Shown piece by piece: positions 33,749 to 43,480 of a stretch of 64,000 bases of DNA. Position 1 is the stretch's first letter, and each line of letters starts with the position of its first letter. Made by a program: the position numbers and the translations under genes. Source of the stretch: JBDSKH01 sp050245915 (GTDB lineage: Bacteria > Actinomycetota > Actinomycetes > Actinomycetales > Microbacteriaceae); assembly GCA_050245915.1 (NCBI GenBank), contig JBFWWZ010000003.1, positions 44,770 to 108,769 of the forward strand, written 5' to 3'. The notes beneath the pieces were generated by a model. It worked only from the letters and a program-made list of their open reading frames with translations, was not told the origin of the DNA and ran no database searches.

Positions 33749-34650
33749 TCATGCCGTGAGGCGCTCGATCAGCTCGCGGTAGCGGCCGGCGGTCTTCTCG
33801 ACGATCTCGTCGGGCAGCGCAGGCGGGGTGCCGGTGCGGTCCCAGTTCTCGGCCAGCCAGTCCCGCACGATCTGCTTGTCGAACGAGTCGAGCCGGTGGA
33901 TGCCGCCCGCGGCATACGTCTCGGCATCCCAGTACCGGCTGGAGTCGCTGGTCAGCACCTCGTCGGCGAGCGTCAGCTCCCCGCTCTCGGGGTCGCGTCC
34001 GAACTCGAACTTCGTGTCCGCCAGGATCACGCCCCGCTGCTCGGCCATCGCGCTCGCGGTGGTGAAGGCCTGCAGAGCCGCGTCGCGAAGGGCAGCCGCA
34101 TCCGCGGCGCCGACGATCTCGACCGTCTGCTCGTATGTGATGTTCTCGTCGTGCTCGCCGAGCGGCGCCTTCGTCGCCGGCGTGTAGATCGGCTCCGGCA
34201 GGCGGTCGCCGTTCTGCAGCCCGGCGGGCAACGGGATGCCGCACACGGTCCCCGTCGCCTGGTACTCCGTCCAGCCGGAGCCGGCCAGGTACCCGCGGAC
34301 CACGCATTCCAGCGGGAACATGTCGAGCTCGTGCACCAGCATCGACCGCTCCGCGATGCCGGGCGGCAGGTGCTCGCCCAGGGACGGGTGGGCCGCAGCG
34401 AGGTGGTTCGGCATCCCGAGCCGGGCGAACCACCACAGGCTCAGCTGTGTCAGCAGCGCGCCCTTGCCGGGGATCGCGGGCTCCAGGATGTGGTCGAAGG
34501 CACTGACACGGTCGCTCGCGACGACGAGCACGCGGCCGGGCGCCGCGTCGGAGGTGTAGAGGTCGCGGACCTTGCCGGAGTACACGTGCCTCCAGCGCAG
34601 GGCGACCATGCGCGGGTCGCCGCCGGTCGGGTGGTTGGACGGGATCTCGG

Positions 34651-34654
<4 letters not shown>
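33749..34654 (-). CDS. purC: SAICAR synthase PurC
   Basis: A protein of 301 residues. YSGKVRDLYTSD is the N-terminal ATP loop, ASDRVSAFDHILEPAIPGKG and ECVVRGYLAGSGW are family signatures, and ILADTKFEFGRDPE and DEVLTSDSSRYWD complete the active site. It condenses CAIR with aspartate in step 8 of IMP synthesis. It overlaps the end of purD by four bases (ATGA), so translation is coupled. Confidence 0.95.
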
Positions 34655-35907
<1,253 letters not shown>

Positions 35908-35913
35908 TCGCCC

Positions 35914-35939
35914 AGGGTAACGGGGGCGCGGAGTACGTT
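35914..35939. promoter_or_regulatory. divergent leaderless promoters, purD and YCII gene
   Basis: Minus-strand TACCCT (35919-35914) ends six bases before the purD GTG. Plus-strand TACGTT (35934-35939) ends six bases before the ATG at 35946. Both start codons are therefore expected to be at the RNA 5' end. Confidence 0.55.
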
Positions 35940-35945
35940 TTCTCC

Positions 35946-36272
35946 ATGGCCGACGACGACTCCGCTGTAGACGACACCGCCTGGCACCTCCTCATCCACA
36001 GCCCGGGGCCGAACGCCGACCCCGAGGTCCCGTTCTTCCAGGCCGACTGGTTCCCCGGGCACCGCGGTTTCCACGCCGAGCTGCAGAAGGCGGGGTACTT
36101 CGTCGCGGCCGGCCCGCTGCCGGAGCGCGAGGGCGCCGGTCAGACGCTGGTGCGCGGGGTGTCGACCGCCGAGATCACGCGTCTGGCGCGGGAGACCGAC
36201 CCGGCCGTCATCGGCGGCTTCCTGGTGGTGGAGATCGTGCCGTGGCGCGTCGTCGAATCGATCCTGGAGTAG
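35946..36272 (+). CDS. YCII-related domain protein
   Basis: A protein of 108 residues. WHLLIHSPGPNA and the pair HRGFHAELQKAGYFVAAGPLPE match the YciI ferredoxin-like fold, including the conserved His of that family. YCII domains often form small enzymes or accessory domains. The actual reaction is unknown. It is leaderless by position. Its 3' end overlaps the next gene by 31 bases. Confidence 0.75.
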   Translation: MADDDSAVDDTAWHLLIHSPGPNADPEVPFFQADWFPGHRGFHAELQKAGYFVAAGPLPEREGAGQTLVRGVSTAEITRLARETDPAVIGGFLVVEIVPWRVVESILE

Positions 36273-36583
36273 GCGCCGAGGCGGTGCGTTCGGGCGACGA
36301 CACCGCGACCGCCGTGCGCTATCTCTTGCAGGTGCTCGAGGACGCGGCCCCCGGCAACACGCTCGAGGTTCGGGTGCCGCCGTTCGGCGCAGCCCAGGTC
36401 GTCGAGGGTCCGCGGCACACCCGCGGGACGCCGCCGAACGTGGTCGAGATGGATGCCGCGACCTGGATCGCGCTCGCCACCGGCTCCCTGCGCTGGGACG
36501 ACGCCGTCGCGGATGCCCGGGTCGCCGCATCCGGTCAGCGCGCCGACCTGCGTGAGTGGCTCCCTGTACCGTGGGAGTCGTGA
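36242..36583 (+). CDS. sterol carrier family protein (SCP-like)
   Basis: A protein of 113 residues that begins MARRRIDPGVG and contains VEVRVPPFGAAQVVEG-like and WIALATGSLRWDDAVADARV stretches, typical of the actinobacterial sterol-carrier-family proteins found close to purine genes. It is probably a lipid- or ligand-binding fold and the ligand is unknown. GTG 36242 lies inside the preceding gene. Its stop overlaps the next GTG. Confidence 0.75.
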   Translation: MARRRIDPGVGAEAVRSGDDTATAVRYLLQVLEDAAPGNTLEVRVPPFGAAQVVEGPRHTRGTPPNVVEMDAATWIALATGSLRWDDAVADARVAASGQRADLREWLPVPWES

Positions 36584-36894
36584 ACGACACGACCGAGGTG
36601 CGCATCCGCCGGGCGCCGAAGCTCTCGGTGTTCCTGGTGCTCGGGGGGCTGCTGGGGTTCCTGGTGACCCTCTTCCTCACCTCGCAGTTCCGGGCAGACC
36701 CGAACGTGGGCTTCGCGGCGACGCTCGGCTACCTCTCGCTGTTCGGCGTCCCGGCGGGCGTCGCCCTGGGCGCGGCCGTCGGCCTGATCCTGGATGCCGT
36801 CTCGCGTCGCCGCGCGAAGGTCGTCACCGCGTCGCGCGAGGTCGTCGGCGAGGTCCCGGAGGTCGAGCCCGTCGAGACCCCGGAGACCGACTGA
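36580..36894 (+). CDS. small membrane protein with VEPVET tail
   Basis: A protein of 104 residues with two membrane helices (about 15-37 and 47-72) and a positively charged linker (SRRRAKVVTASRE). The tail VEPVETPETD is encoded by a dispersed 19-bp element at 36861-36879, the same as in purS and the BY-kinase-like gene. GTG 36580 overlaps the previous stop. TACCGT seven bases upstream might also allow its own transcript. Function unknown. Confidence 0.7.
   Translation: MNDTTEVRIRRAPKLSVFLVLGGLLGFLVTLFLTSQFRADPNVGFAATLGYLSLFGVPAGVALGAAVGLILDAVSRRRAKVVTASREVVGEVPEVEPVETPETD
36861..36879 (+). repeat. VEPVET dispersed element, copy in small membrane protein gene
   Basis: GGTCGAGCCCGTCGAGACC, identical to the reverse complement of the purS copy and one base different from the two at 17114 and 17144. 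It is read as VEPVET at the C-terminus. Confidence 0.7.
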
Positions 36895-37220
36895 TGGCGA
36901 CCAGCAAAGACACGATCGCGTTCCTCGAGGATCAGCTCGCCGGCCTGCCGATCCGCACGCGGCCGATGTTCGGCGAGTACGGCATGTACTTCGACGACAA
37001 GGTGGTCGGGTTCGTCTGCGACGACACCCTGTTCATCAAGCCTGCAGGTATCGAGCTCGCGGGCACGTATCTCGCGCCGGCGTACCCGGGCTCCAAGGAC
37101 TACCACGCGGTTCCGGGCGAGCTGCTCGAGAACGCCGAGTGGCTGCAGCAGGCGATCATCGACACCGCCGCTGCGCTGCCCGCCCCGAAGCCCAAGCGCC
37201 CGCGCGCCCCCAAGCCCTGA
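36894..37220 (+). CDS. TfoX N-terminal-like domain protein
   Basis: A protein of 108 residues. IRTRPMFGEYGMYFDDKVVGFVCDDTLFIKP is the core of the TfoX/Sxy N-terminal domain family. The basic tail PAPKPKRPRAPKP may contact nucleic acid. Most such single-domain proteins outside the gamma-proteobacteria have no known role in competence. ATG overlaps the previous TGA (TGATG). It ends the four-gene unit that starts at 35946. Confidence 0.8.
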   Translation: MATSKDTIAFLEDQLAGLPIRTRPMFGEYGMYFDDKVVGFVCDDTLFIKPAGIELAGTYLAPAYPGSKDYHAVPGELLENAEWLQQAIIDTAAALPAPKPKRPRAPKP

Positions 37221-37226
37221 TCGCAT

Positions 37227-37284
37227 CCGGGCCAGTTCGGACGTGATGGGCGTCCGCGGACGCCCGGTTGCGCCGGATCGGCCC
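37227..37284. terminator. nested hairpin between convergent genes
   Basis: GGGCGTCCGCGGACGCCC at 37248-37265 is a perfect 18-bp palindrome. Outer arms CCGGGCC (37227-37233) and GGCCCGG (37278-37284) could extend the structure. It lies between the TfoX-like gene and purF, so a bidirectional transcription stop is plausible. No T-run follows on either strand. Confidence 0.45.
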
Positions 37285-37286
37285 GG

Positions 37287-38744
37287 TTACGACAGCTGGT
37301 TCGCCTCGACCCAGGCGAGGTACTCGGGCGTGACCGTGCCGGTCACGTACTCGCCCGTGAAACAGCTCATCTCGAGCGACTCGATCGGCGAGCCCTCGAG
37401 GATCGCGGACTGCATGTCCTCGACCTCCTGGTAGATCAGGTAGTCGGCTCCGAGCTCCGTCGCGATCTCGGGGATCTTGCGGCCCGAAGCCACCAGCTCC
37501 TGCCGTGACGGCATGTTGATGCCGTAGACGTGCGGGAACCGCACCGGCGGCGCCGCCGAGGTGAAGGTGACCGAGTTCGCGCCCGCCACGCGCGCCATGT
37601 CGACGATCTCTTTCGACGTGGTCCCGCGCACGATCGAATCGTCGACGATCAGCACGTTCTTGCCGCGGAACTCCGACGACATCGCGTTCAGCTTCTGCTT
37701 CACGCTCTTCTGGCGCTGCTCCTGCCCCGGCATGATGAACGTGCGGCCGACGTAGCGGTTCTTGTAGAACCCCTCGCGGTACGGGATGCCGAGCTTCTGC
37801 GCGACCTGCATCGCCGCGGGACGCGACGAGTCCGGGATCGGCATCACCACATCCACCGCACCCGACGGGGTGTACTTCGCGATGGTGTCCGCGAGCCGGT
37901 TGCCGAGCCGCAGCCGTGCCTCGTAGACGGAGATGCCGTTCATCACCGAGTCCGGCCGTGCCAGGTAGACGTATTCGAACGAGCACGGGATGAGCACCGG
38001 GTTCTTCGCGCACTGGCGGGAGAACATCTCCCCGTTGCGGGCGATGAAGATGGCCTCACCGGGGGCGACATCGCGCACCATCTCGTAGCCCGCCGACTCG
38101 AGCACGAGCGATTCGCTGGCGACGATCCACTCCTCGCCGACGAGTCCCGCAGAGCGGCGGCCCAGCACGAGCGGGCGGATGCCGAACGGGTCGCGGAACG
38201 CGAGCAGCCCCTGCCCCGCGATGAGGGCGATCGCGGCGTACGACCCCTCGACCCGTTCGTGGAGGGTGGCGATCGCGTCGAACACCTGGTCGGGGTCGAG
38301 GTCGCTGCCGCGCACCTGCGCCTGCAGTTCGTTGGCGAGCACGTTCACCAGCAGCTCGGTGTCGGAGTCGGTGTTCAGGTGCCGCCGGTCGATGTGGAAC
38401 AGCTGGTCGGTGAGCTCCCGCGTGTTCGTCAGGTTGCCGTTGTGCACGAGCACGATGCCGTACGGGGCGTTCACGTAGAACGGCTGCGACTCCTGCTCTT
38501 TGCGGGCGTCGCCGCGCGTCGTGTACCGCACGTGCCCGAGGCCCATGGTTCCGAGGAGGCTGCGCATGTCACGCGTGCGGTAGGCCTCCCGCACCTGACC
38601 GCGGGCCTTCTGCATGTGGATGATCGAGCCGTCGCTGGTGGCGATGCCGGTGGCATCCTGACCGCGGTGCTGCAGCAGCGACAGAGCGTCGTAGACCTGC
38701 TGGTTCACGGGACTCGACGACACGATCCCGACGATGCCGCACAT
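37287..38744 (-). CDS. purF: amidophosphoribosyltransferase PurF
   Basis: A protein of 485 residues. MCGIVGIV exposes the N-terminal nucleophilic Cys after Met removal (no propeptide beyond Met). LQHRGQDATGIA, GHVRYTTRGDA and HNGNLTN belong to the glutaminase domain, and VLIVDDSIVRGTTSKEIV is the PRPP-binding loop. It carries out the first step of IMP synthesis. TAGACT ends seven bases before the ATG (leaderless). It is divergent from purM, whose -10 box overlaps this one. Confidence 0.96.
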   Translation of the reverse strand: MCGIVGIVSSSPVNQQVYDALSLLQHRGQDATGIATSDGSIIHMQKARGQVREAYRTRDMRSLLGTMGLGHVRYTTRGDARKEQESQPFYVNAPYGIVLVHNGNLTNTRELTDQLFHIDRRHLNTDSDTELLVNVLANELQAQVRGSDLDPDQVFDAIATLHERVEGSYAAIALIAGQGLLAFRDPFGIRPLVLGRRSAGLVGEEWIVASESLVLESAGYEMVRDVAPGEAIFIARNGEMFSRQCAKNPVLIPCSFEYVYLARPDSVMNGISVYEARLRLGNRLADTIAKYTPSGAVDVVMPIPDSSRPAAMQVAQKLGIPYREGFYKNRYVGRTFIMPGQEQRQKSVKQKLNAMSSEFRGKNVLIVDDSIVRGTTSKEIVDMARVAGANSVTFTSAAPPVRFPHVYGINMPSRQELVASGRKIPEIATELGADYLIYQEVEDMQSAILEGSPIESLEMSCFTGEYVTGTVTPEYLAWVEANQLS

Positions 38745-38751
38745 TGCCGTC

Positions 38752-38761
38752 AGTCTACGCT
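38752..38761. promoter_or_regulatory. overlapping divergent -10 boxes of purF and purM
   Basis: Minus-strand TAGACT (38757-38752) serves purF, seven bases before its ATG. Plus-strand TACGCT (38756-38761) serves purM, six bases before its GTG. The two boxes share two bases, so RNA polymerase can probably occupy only one at a time. Confidence 0.55.
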
Positions 38762-38767
38762 GGACCG

Positions 38768-39862
38768 GTGAGTGACTCCTACGCCCAGGCCGGTGTCGAC
38801 ACCGCGGCGGGTGATCGCGCAGTCGAGCTGATGAAGTCGGCCGTCGCGCGCACGCACGGCTCCGAGGTGATCGGCGGGGTCGGCGGTTTCGCCGGGATGT
38901 TCGACGTGAGCGCGCTCCGTGACTTCCGGCGGCCGCTGCTGGCGACCAGCACCGACGGCGTCGGCACCAAGATCGCGATCGCGATCGCGCTCGACAAGCA
39001 CGACACCATCGGCCAGGACCTGGTCGGCATGGTGGTCGACGACATCGTGGTGGTCGGCGCCCGGCCGCTGTTCATGACCGACTACATCGCCTGCGGCAAG
39101 GTGGTCCCCGAACGGATCGCCACCATCGTCGAAGGCATCGCCCGTGCGTGCGCCGACACCGGCACCGCCCTCGTCGGCGGCGAGACGGCCGAGCACCCCG
39201 GCCTGATGGCGGTCGACGACTACGACCTCGCCGGAGCGGCGGTCGGCGCGGTCGAGGCGGATGCCGTGCTCGGACCCGACGCGGTGCAGCACGGCGACGT
39301 GGTGGTCGCGATCGCGTCGAGCGGACTGCACAGCAACGGCTTCTCGCTGGTGCGCCGGGTCGTGACCCGCCGGGGCCTCGCGCTCACCGACCACGCCGAC
39401 GAGTTCGGCGGACCGGTCGGCGCCGCCCTGCTCGAACCGACCCGCCTGTATACGCGGCAGCTGGTCCGGCTGCTCGACGACCTGCCCGGCGCGGTGCACG
39501 CTCTCAGCCATGTGACCGGCGGCGGCATCGCCGCGAACCTCGCCCGGGTGCTGCCGCGCGGAGCCTGGGTGGAGGTGGACCGCTCCACCTGGAGCCCGCA
39601 GCCGGTGTTCCGCATCCTCGCCGAGTGGGGCGAGACCTCGCTGGAGGAGACCGAGGGCACCTGGAACCTCGGTGTCGGCATGATCGCGGTGGTGAGTCAG
39701 GATGCCGCGAGCGCCGTCACGCACGCCCTCACCGCATCCGGGCTGCCGGCCTGGGTCGCGGGACGCGTGACGTTCGGGGAGCGCGATCTCCACGGCTTCG
39801 AGCAGGGTGCCAAGGGCGTCGACGGCGGAGCCGTCAGACTGGTGAGCAGCTTCGCTGATTGA
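38768..39862 (+). CDS. purM: phosphoribosylformylglycinamidine cyclo-ligase PurM
   Basis: A protein of 364 residues. VIGGVGGFAGMFD, LLATSTDGVGTKIAIA and DDIVVVGARPLFMTDYIACG are the AIR synthetase signatures, and LVGGETAEHPG and HVTGGGIAANLARVLP follow. It closes the imidazole ring to make AIR using ATP. GTG 38768 is at the expected distance from TACGCT. The stop codon is embedded in a REP-like element shared with the DUF3073 gene. Confidence 0.95.
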   Translation: MSDSYAQAGVDTAAGDRAVELMKSAVARTHGSEVIGGVGGFAGMFDVSALRDFRRPLLATSTDGVGTKIAIAIALDKHDTIGQDLVGMVVDDIVVVGARPLFMTDYIACGKVVPERIATIVEGIARACADTGTALVGGETAEHPGLMAVDDYDLAGAAVGAVEADAVLGPDAVQHGDVVVAIASSGLHSNGFSLVRRVVTRRGLALTDHADEFGGPVGAALLEPTRLYTRQLVRLLDDLPGAVHALSHVTGGGIAANLARVLPRGAWVEVDRSTWSPQPVFRILAEWGETSLEETEGTWNLGVGMIAVVSQDAASAVTHALTASGLPAWVAGRVTFGERDLHGFEQGAKGVDGGAVRLVSSFAD

Positions 39863-39896
39863 GTAGCGCCCGCGTCAGCGGTCGCGTGTCGAAATC
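39860..39896. repeat. REP-like intergenic element, copy 3
   Basis: The complementary strand reads GATTTCGACACGCG, then CGCGGGCGC, then TACTCAATCA. It runs from the purM stop codon to the DUF3073 stop codon and is the whole convergent spacer. It resembles the copy at 29804. Confidence 0.45.
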
Positions 39897-40104
39897 ACGC
39901 GGTCTTCGCGTCGTCCTCGTCGAGGTCGTCCTCGTACTCGTCGGGGTCGACGCCGGAGTACTCCGGCCACTTGCTGAGGTCTTCATCGAGCCGCGGGTTG
40001 CCGGCGAGTTCCGCCTCGAGCGCGCCGTAGTTCGTGTCCGGGCTGAAGTACTTCAGATCGCGTGCGACCTTCGTGTGCTTCGCCTTCTGACGGCCGCGCC
40101 CCAT
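39895..40104 (-). CDS. DUF3073 family protein
   Basis: A protein of 69 residues. The N-terminal MGRGRQKAKHTKVARDLKYFSP block is basic and strongly conserved in actinobacteria, and the C-terminal third is very acidic (EYEDDLDEDD). Function unknown; nucleic-acid contact by the basic half is a guess. AGGGGG upstream of ATG 40104 is the ribosome site. It is often found near purine genes in this group. Confidence 0.88.
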   Translation of the reverse strand: MGRGRQKAKHTKVARDLKYFSPDTNYGALEAELAGNPRLDEDLSKWPEYSGVDPDEYEDDLDEDDAKTA

Positions 40105-40182
40105 GCGTGACCCCCTCATGTATCGGGAACGATAGAAATAGGTCCAAAGACTGCCCGAAAGTCTATCACCCGGGTGGCCGGG

Positions 40183-40188
40183 TAGCCT
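40183..40188 (+). promoter_or_regulatory. -10 box of leaderless FAD oxidoreductase gene
   Basis: TAGCCT ends six bases before GTG 40195. No ribosome binding site is seen before this start. Confidence 0.55.
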
Positions 40189-40194
40189 TGTCCG

Positions 40195-41295
40195 GTGATC
40201 GAGCGCGCGACTGATACGTCTGTCGTCGTGATCGGGGCAGGGCAGGCGGGGCTGTCCGTCGGATACTACCTGCGGCGCCTCGGGCTCGACCCCGGCAACG
40301 ACTTCGTGATGCTCGACCGCGGGCCCGGAACGGGCGGCGCCTGGCAGAACCGCTGGGAGGCGCTGCGGCTGGGATACGCGCACCGCGTCAACGACCTCCC
40401 CGGGATGGACGAACTGGGGATCAGCTTCGATACCGCCGACCGGCAGGTTCCAGCGAAGCAGGTCGTCGCCGACTACTACGCGCGGTACGAGGAGCATTAC
40501 GACCTGAAGGTGGTCAGGCCGGCGAACGTGACGAAGGTCATCCAGGAGCTCGAGGGGTTCATCGTCACCTTCGACGGCGAGTTCGGCACCCGCGAGGTGT
40601 CGTCCGAGGTGATCGTGAACGCCACCGGCACCTGGGGCTCGCCGTTCGTCCCGTGGTATCCGGGCATGAACGATTTCACCGGCAGGCACCTGCACACCGT
40701 GGACTACCTCGACGCCTCCGAGTTCGAGGGCAAAGACGTCGTCGTGGTCGGCGGTGGCACCAGCGCCATCGGCTTCCTCATGGAGCTCGAGGGGGTCGCC
40801 GGCAGCATCACCTGGGTGGCACGCCGCCCGGTGGAGTTCCTCGAAGACCAGGAACTCAACATCGAGGCGGGCGTGAGCGCCGTCGCCATGCAGGATGAGG
40901 CCGCGCGCGAGGGCCGCGCGCTCCCGTCGATCGTGTCCACGACGGGCGTGCCGCGCACCCGGCGCATCCAGGCCGCCATCGACCGCGGACTGCTCAACGT
41001 GGTGCCGATGTTCTCCTCCATCGAGCCGGAGGGCATCCGCTGGAGCAACGGCGCTTACCAGCACGCCGACGCGATCATCTGGGCGACCGGGTTCCGGCCC
41101 GAACTGCGCCACCTCGCCCCCCTGAAGCTGCGCGAGAAGGCGGGAGGCGTCATCGTCGGGCAGGGTGCGTCGTGGCGCAACCAGCGGGTCTTCTTCGCCG
41201 GGTACGGGCCCACCGCATCCACCATCGGGGCCAACCGAGCCGGTCGCACCATCGCGCGCCAGGTCGTCGCGACCCTCAGCGCGCTGCACGCCTAG
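40195..41295 (+). CDS. FAD-dependent, NAD(P)-binding oxidoreductase (flavin monooxygenase-like)
   Basis: A protein of 366 residues. VVVIGAGQAGLSVGYYLRRLG is the FAD Rossmann motif and VVVVGGGTSAIGFLMEL the NAD(P) motif. GGAWQNRWEALRLGYAHRVNDLPG resembles the region between them in flavin-containing monooxygenases and YhfX-like reductases. ATGFRPELRHL is the C-terminal ATG motif of this class. The substrate is unknown. It ends convergent with a decayed gene, their stops overlapping. Confidence 0.85.
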   Translation: MIERATDTSVVVIGAGQAGLSVGYYLRRLGLDPGNDFVMLDRGPGTGGAWQNRWEALRLGYAHRVNDLPGMDELGISFDTADRQVPAKQVVADYYARYEEHYDLKVVRPANVTKVIQELEGFIVTFDGEFGTREVSSEVIVNATGTWGSPFVPWYPGMNDFTGRHLHTVDYLDASEFEGKDVVVVGGGTSAIGFLMELEGVAGSITWVARRPVEFLEDQELNIEAGVSAVAMQDEAAREGRALPSIVSTTGVPRTRRIQAAIDRGLLNVVPMFSSIEPEGIRWSNGAYQHADAIIWATGFRPELRHLAPLKLREKAGGVIVGQGASWRNQRVFFAGYGPTASTIGANRAGRTIARQVVATLSALHA

Positions 41296-41749
41296 GCGGG
41301 CTGCTGTGCAGAGGGGCCGTCGGGTTCGTACTCGGTGAAACCGATGTTGCCGACTTCGGTGATCGTGACGCTGAGCCGAACGACGTGGTCGTCGCTGATC
41401 GCCGCGACGCAGTCGAACGTCGACGCGTGGTCGATGATGCCGGCGGACTCGAGCAGTCGACGACCTCGTACCGGCCCGCGGCGGAGATCGCCTGCTCGAT
41501 CTGCGGCTGCCAGGGCAGCCGCTCGTCTCCGATCGATCCTGCGGAGTTCTGCTGCGCCACGAGGACGCCGTTGCCTGTGCCGTGGACGTCGTCCGGGTCG
41601 GGCAGAATGCCGTAGCGGAAGTACACCTCGCCCTCGGTCGTGATCTCACCTTCGATGAGGGCGCGCGCCCCTGTCGCGTCGGCGGCCGTGCACCGGAACG
41701 GCATTCCGAAGTCCATGACGAGTGCCGTCTCCGTGCAATCGACAGTCAC
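41292..41749 (-). pseudogene. decayed DUF4333-like or similar secreted-domain gene
   Basis: The minus-strand frame encodes VTVDCTETALVMDFGMPFRCTAADATGARALIEG and continues to about position 41456, then its sense is lost. Sense resumes in another frame as LESAGIIDHASTFDCVAAISDD, then VRLSVTITEVGNIGFTEYEPDG, and ends at TAG 41292-41294. One missing base near 41456 explains the break. No signal peptide or good start is seen upstream, so the N-terminus may also be lost. The C-x(n)-C layout recalls small secreted actinobacterial domains. The family is a guess. Confidence 0.5.
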
Positions 41750-41769
41750 CGATCCGGCGGGGTCGATCG

Positions 41770-42351
41770 TCAGTACGACGGCCCGACGATGCGCCGGCGG
41801 GCGAGCAGGTACGCCACCGGGGGCAGCAGGAGCATCCAGCCGACCGACGGCGCGGGCACGTAGCCGCGCGAGATCAGCTCACGGCGGTCGTAGTCGGCGA
41901 ACACCCAGGCCGGGATGAGCAGGGCGACGGCGACGACCCCGCCGATGATGGCGAGCGCGAGGACGTTCGCGGCGAGACCGCCGGCGTACGCGAGTCCCAC
42001 CACCGTGCCGACGGCCAGCGGGTAGACGAAGGGGAATGCGAGCAGCAGCGACGACCAGCGGGTCTTCGCCCCGGTCGCCCCGGTCGGCCGGGCGGCAGCG
42101 GGGCGCCGCGGTGCCGGCTCGGCGGTGACCGGCACCGGAGCGGAGAGGATGTTCACCGCGGGCGCGGCAGCGGGCGCCAGGGGCTCAGGGTCGCGGAACA
42201 GCTGCTCCGGGATGAGGCCGGGGCGCGCATCCTGCTCGCCCGCATGGGTCCCCTCGGTCCATGCGCTGCCGTCCCACCAGCGGTAGGTCGCCTCCCCCGC
42301 AGGGTCGGGGTACCAGCCGGGTGAGGGCTGCAGCAGCACCGGGGTCGACAT
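41770..42351 (-). CDS. DUF2510 domain membrane protein
   Basis: A protein of 193 residues. SPGWYPDPAGEATYRWWDGSAWTE near the N-terminus is the DUF2510 motif, followed by a Pro/Ala-rich linker and three to four membrane helices from about residue 90. YDRRELISRGYVPAPSVGWMLLLPPVAYLLARRR at the C-terminus is shared in part with the protein encoded upstream. Function unknown. ATG overlaps the preceding stop (ATGA). Confidence 0.8.
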   Translation of the reverse strand: MSTPVLLQPSPGWYPDPAGEATYRWWDGSAWTEGTHAGEQDARPGLIPEQLFRDPEPLAPAAAPAVNILSAPVPVTAEPAPRRPAAARPTGATGAKTRWSSLLLAFPFVYPLAVGTVVGLAYAGGLAANVLALAIIGGVVAVALLIPAWVFADYDRRELISRGYVPAPSVGWMLLLPPVAYLLARRRIVGPSY

Positions 42352-43220
42352 CAGTTCGCCCCCGGCAGCATGGTGAGGATGACGGCCGCGTACAGGATCC
42401 AGCCGACGACGGTGAGAGCGCCGAGGCCGACGAAGTTGAGGATGAACACGAGCTCGGGAGGCCACGCCCGCTTGCTCTCGCGGCGCACCTCTTTGCCGCG
42501 GGCGATCAGGTACGCGAGCGGCGGGAACAGCAGCATCCAGGCGAGCCGGGGCCGGTGGTAGCCGCGCTGGGCGAGGGAGTTGGCGTCCATCGCGGCGAAG
42601 AGCCACGTCAGCAGCAAGGTCGCGAGGCCGCCGACGCCGAGCGGGATGACGCCGGTCACCCCGGCGAGACCCATCGCGATGTCGAGCAGGAGCACCACCG
42701 CGACGGAGATGATCGGAGAGAAGGCGAGAAGCCAGACGCCCGCCGTGTGGGGAGACCCGAGGTCGTTCCAGTCGCGCACGTACGACGGCGCGCGTGTCGC
42801 CGACCGCGGGCCGACGTTCGAGGGCCGGTGCTGGGTCACCCGCGGCACCTCGACGACCTCGGCGGCGGCGGAGTGCCAGTAGAGCTGATCGGAGATCGGG
42901 GTCGACGGGGTCATCGGGACGCCGCCGCTCGAGACGGGCGGGGCGGGCGCGACCTGACCGGGCTGCGGGATCGTCTCCGAGTCGACCTGCACGGGTCCGG
43001 AAACCGGGGCGGGCTCAGGTGCCTGCGCGGCTGGCTGGTATTGCACGGGCCCGGTCGCGGTGGCCTGGTGGGCGGGCACGGGTCCGGTCGCCGTGGCCTG
43101 CTCGGTCATCGGGCGGACGTGATCGGTCCACGACGCGCCGTCCCACCAGCGCCATGCGCCGGCGTCGGCCGGATCGTGATACCAGCCGGCGGCCGGTTCC
43201 GTCATGAGTGTCGTCGACAC
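42351..43220 (-). CDS. DUF2510 domain membrane protein, larger paralog
   Basis: A protein of 289 residues. AAGWYHDPADAGAWRWWDGASWTDHVRPM is the DUF2510 motif. A long Pro/Gln linker (about 45-130) carries repeated ATATGPV, and four membrane segments follow. The C-terminus RGYHRPRLAWMLLFPPLAYLIARGKEV matches the shorter downstream paralog, suggesting duplication. GTG 43220 has GAGGGGA upstream. ATG 43205 is an alternative. Confidence 0.8.
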   Translation of the reverse strand: MSTTLMTEPAAGWYHDPADAGAWRWWDGASWTDHVRPMTEQATATGPVPAHQATATGPVQYQPAAQAPEPAPVSGPVQVDSETIPQPGQVAPAPPVSSGGVPMTPSTPISDQLYWHSAAAEVVEVPRVTQHRPSNVGPRSATRAPSYVRDWNDLGSPHTAGVWLLAFSPIISVAVVLLLDIAMGLAGVTGVIPLGVGGLATLLLTWLFAAMDANSLAQRGYHRPRLAWMLLFPPLAYLIARGKEVRRESKRAWPPELVFILNFVGLGALTVVGWILYAAVILTMLPGAN

Positions 43221-43338
43221 CTTTCGTCCCCTCGGTTTTCTCCCTGCCAGGAAAGACTAAGAATTCCCTCAGCCGGACCGCGCCCCCTTTTCGGGGATGA
43301 ATGTCAACCCTTTCGGGGGGCTTGCGCGTCGGGATGGC

Positions 43339-43479
43339 ATGGAGACCTTCGCTGAACTTGTCGCCACCGGGGACACCGGCAGCCTCGTGCTCTCGGTGGT
43401 CGCCTTCGCCCTCGCCGGGCTGCTCGCGGCCGTCGCCGTGCACATCCGTCCGCGCACCCGGCGACGCGTCACGCGCTGA
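43339..43479 (+). CDS. small hypothetical membrane protein, 46 aa
   Basis: A single hydrophobic helix (LVLSVVAFALAGLLAAVAVHI) is flanked by METFAELVATGDTGS and the basic tail RPRTRRRVTR. The tail suggests the C-terminus is cytoplasmic. ATG 43339 follows GGGATGGC. A longer start at 43297 is open. It is convergent with the crcB genes. Support is modest as the gene is short. Confidence 0.4.
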   Translation: METFAELVATGDTGSLVLSVVAFALAGLLAAVAVHIRPRTRRRVTR

Positions 43480-43480
43480 G

